NCBI GenBank assembly: GCA_951640165.1
Contig: OX621252.1
Location: 11,564,501 to 11,628,500, forward strand
From: Pseudoips prasinana
Taxonomy: Eukaryota; Arthropoda; Insecta; Lepidoptera; Nolidae
Length of the DNA stretch: 64,000 bases
Direction of reading: 5' to 3'
Position 1 is the first letter of the stretch. Each line of letters opens with the position of its first letter. Below the pieces are notes generated by a model that made no database searches, was not told the DNA's origin, and worked only from the letters and a program-made list of their open reading frames with translations. Made by a program: the position numbers and the translations under genes. Of the stretch, positions 62,770 to 64,000 are shown piece after piece.

Positions 62770-63020
62770 ACCGTAGCCTAGTTGGTAGTGCTCCTGCCTA
62801 CGAAGCTGGTGGTCCTGGGTTCGAATCCCGGTAAGTGCAAATATTTGTGTGATGAGCACGAATATTTGTTTCTGAGTCATGGATGTTTTCTATGTATATA
62901 AGTATTTATCTATCTATATAAGTATGTATATCGTCGCCTGGTACCCATAGTACAAGCTTTGCTTAGTTTGGGGCTAGGATGATCTGTGTGACATTGTCCA
63001 CAGATATTATTATAATTATT
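62770..63020 (+). mobile_element. tRNA-derived SINE type 2, full length
   Basis: The head TCACCGTAGCCTAGTTGGTA (A box) and GGTTCGAATCCCGGTAAGTG (B box) would drive RNA polymerase III. The body has CTGAGTCATGGATGTTTTCT, and the tail TACAAGCTTTGCTTAGTTTG GGGCTAGG ends near ATTATTATAATTATTTTAT. The best copy of the family in the window. Confidence 0.92.
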
Positions 63021-63279
63021 TTATATAATTTACCTGGTCGGTATGCAAATAATGATGTAAAGGACGTGCGCGGGGCGCGGTGGTCACCGGGGATGAGGAG
63101 GCGGTCCTTCCTTCGCCGCATGTCAACGGTAAAAGTCAAAGTAGTACAAATCATAGCTCTACGCAAACCGCAAGCTTCCTAATCTCAAAGTTTGCATGTA
63201 CACCCCACTTTTCTTACCCTCTAAAAAAGTCATCATTTAGTATCACAAAATCGTTTTGTTGGATCCACATCACCCTGAC
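63021..63279. other. Short GC-mixed segment
   Basis: 63060-63115 is GC-rich. No motif recognised. Confidence 0.3.
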
Positions 63280-63525
63280 CCTTACAACGTGTATATATCA
63301 GCATCATATCACCATCAGCCGAAAGATGTCACGGCTGGACCAAAGCCTCCCCTCCCTCTGCCGCATCTAACGGCTTCCCGCGACCCTTGTAAGAACGTCG
63401 GTTCACCTTGTAGAGGCCCAGCACTCGCTGTGTCTTCCGGTGCAAGGTCACCACTCGAGAACCATTTGCCCCAGCGGCCGCCAGTTCTAAGAGCTATGTA
63501 CCGTCCACTGCCACTTCAGTTTGGC
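63280..63525 (-). pseudogene. LINE 3'-end fragment, RTE-like
   Basis: On the minus strand, pieces such as AKLKWQWTVH, a VLEW-P-TGRHSE-like piece and TRVAGSR-MRQ follow the order of the RTE C-terminal tail, with stops. It ends towards (CATCAT)-like sequence near 63300. Confidence 0.65.
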
Positions 63526-63624
63526 ATTTTTTTTTGTTTAAGATAATCAATGCCCGCACTAGGGAATCTAATACCTGTGTCGCGGGGTACTTTTCAAACA
63601 TATAATAGACGGATAAAAATACAT
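63526..63624 (-). repeat. SINE type 3, 3' part, cut by a LINE
   Basis: CAATGCCCGCACTAGGGAAT and GTCGCGGGGTACTTTTCAAA, then ATAATAGACGGATAAAAATA. The tRNA-like head is absent because LINE sequence begins. Confidence 0.75.
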
Positions 63625-63976
63625 TATTTGGTCACCAAACGAAGCGACATATAAATTAATGATTGAACGGATTCTAAATAAATTTGTTAGGTTCATGTAT
63701 TTAAAACAGTATGACACATATCCGGGTTATCCTCTATTATATCCTACTCTATTTATAATAGGCATGATAGGGTATGTGAGAAGGGAAGTCGCTCTCAATC
63801 TTTTTAAATTATTAAGAGGAAAAATACATAACCCAGGTGTTCTAGAGACGGTTCCTTTGTTTGTTCCTGATGAGTACGTGGGACGGCGGCGGCGACCGCC
63901 TTTGATATGGGTGCCGCCAGCGCGCACGCGGTCAACGCGGTGTCCCAACAAACTGATATATTTACGTGTACTCTGA
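63625..63976 (+). CDS. LINE reverse-transcriptase C-terminal fragment
   Basis: The frame is open from about 63625 (WSPNEATYKLMIERIL) to a stop at 63974-63976. It is the C-terminal end of a Jockey-group LINE protein: I-E-R-I-x-x-K-F-x-R-F, YPTL, RR..ALNLFKLLRGKI, LFVPDEYVGRRRRP and ARTRSTRCPNKLI. The protein is 5'-truncated and joined to SINE sequence, so the ATG at 63659 is not a real start. The 3' UTR leaves the window. Confidence 0.75.
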
Positions 63977-64000
63977 GTGAATTCACACGGGCAGCTTATT

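Noticed and set aside
62770..62843. A functional tRNA gene
   Set aside because: A and B boxes are clear, but the same sequence recurs with the same 3' body at four other places; it is a SINE head. The same holds for the tRNA-like parts at 16822-17064, 41493-41872 and 45966-46079.

Overview
The window looks like insect DNA, most probably from a butterfly or moth (Lepidoptera). This rests on the repeat families: tRNA-derived SINEs, Helitrons that begin TCCTACTAATATTAT and end in CTAG, BEL/Pao, Transib, piggyBac-like, P-like and mariner elements, and AT-rich filler. I found no host single-copy gene that I can name. Almost every long open frame belongs to a transposable element, so the region reads as a transposon graveyard with several young, intact insertions. 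The assignment to Lepidoptera comes from recognising repeats, not from a search. A run of 200 N lies at 31734-31933.

Left part (1-14.3 kb). After some MITEs comes an 11.7-kb P-superfamily transposon (2581-14298), defined by 26-bp perfect terminal inverted repeats and an 8-bp target duplication CTAATAAC. It carries a two-exon THAP DNA-binding domain on the plus strand and a decayed P-type transposase body on the minus strand, next to a large inverted duplication. Three younger elements sit inside it: a non-autonomous LTR element with nearly identical LTRs (3317-5700), a hairpin MITE (6481-6776) and a complete piggyBac-like transposon (8327-11093) with an intact transposase and TTAA on both sides.

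Middle part (14.3-46 kb). SINEs, MITEs, Helitrons and LINE 3' fragments surround one full-length BEL/Pao retrotransposon (17899-24122). Its LTRs differ at one position, it has a 5-bp target duplication and a single 1784-codon Gag-Pol frame. A two-exon gene fragment of unknown family lies at 32383-33107. A 114-bp (38-codon) tandem array with an open frame lies at 37.1-37.75 kb.

Right part (46-64 kb). The most striking object is a five-layer nest. A SINE (46776-46882 and 53111-53252) is split by another interspersed repeat, which contains an 11-bp satellite (CCCTACCCCTA)n. The satellite is split by a 5'-truncated LINE, and the LINE 3' UTR is split by a complete Transib transposon (48426-51164). 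Transib transposases are the family related to the RAG1 core of vertebrate V(D)J recombination. This copy has an open 691-codon frame with the D-D-E triad and zinc ligands in place, about 45-bp terminal inverted repeats starting CACACAG, and a CGTCA duplication. Further right are SINEs, a MITE, a tandem repeat, a broken mariner (59005-60155) and, at the edge, a truncated LINE.

The genes do not form a host pathway. They are independent mobile-element enzymes (DDE/D transposases, Gag-Pol, LINE reverse transcriptase) whose nesting order gives a relative insertion history.
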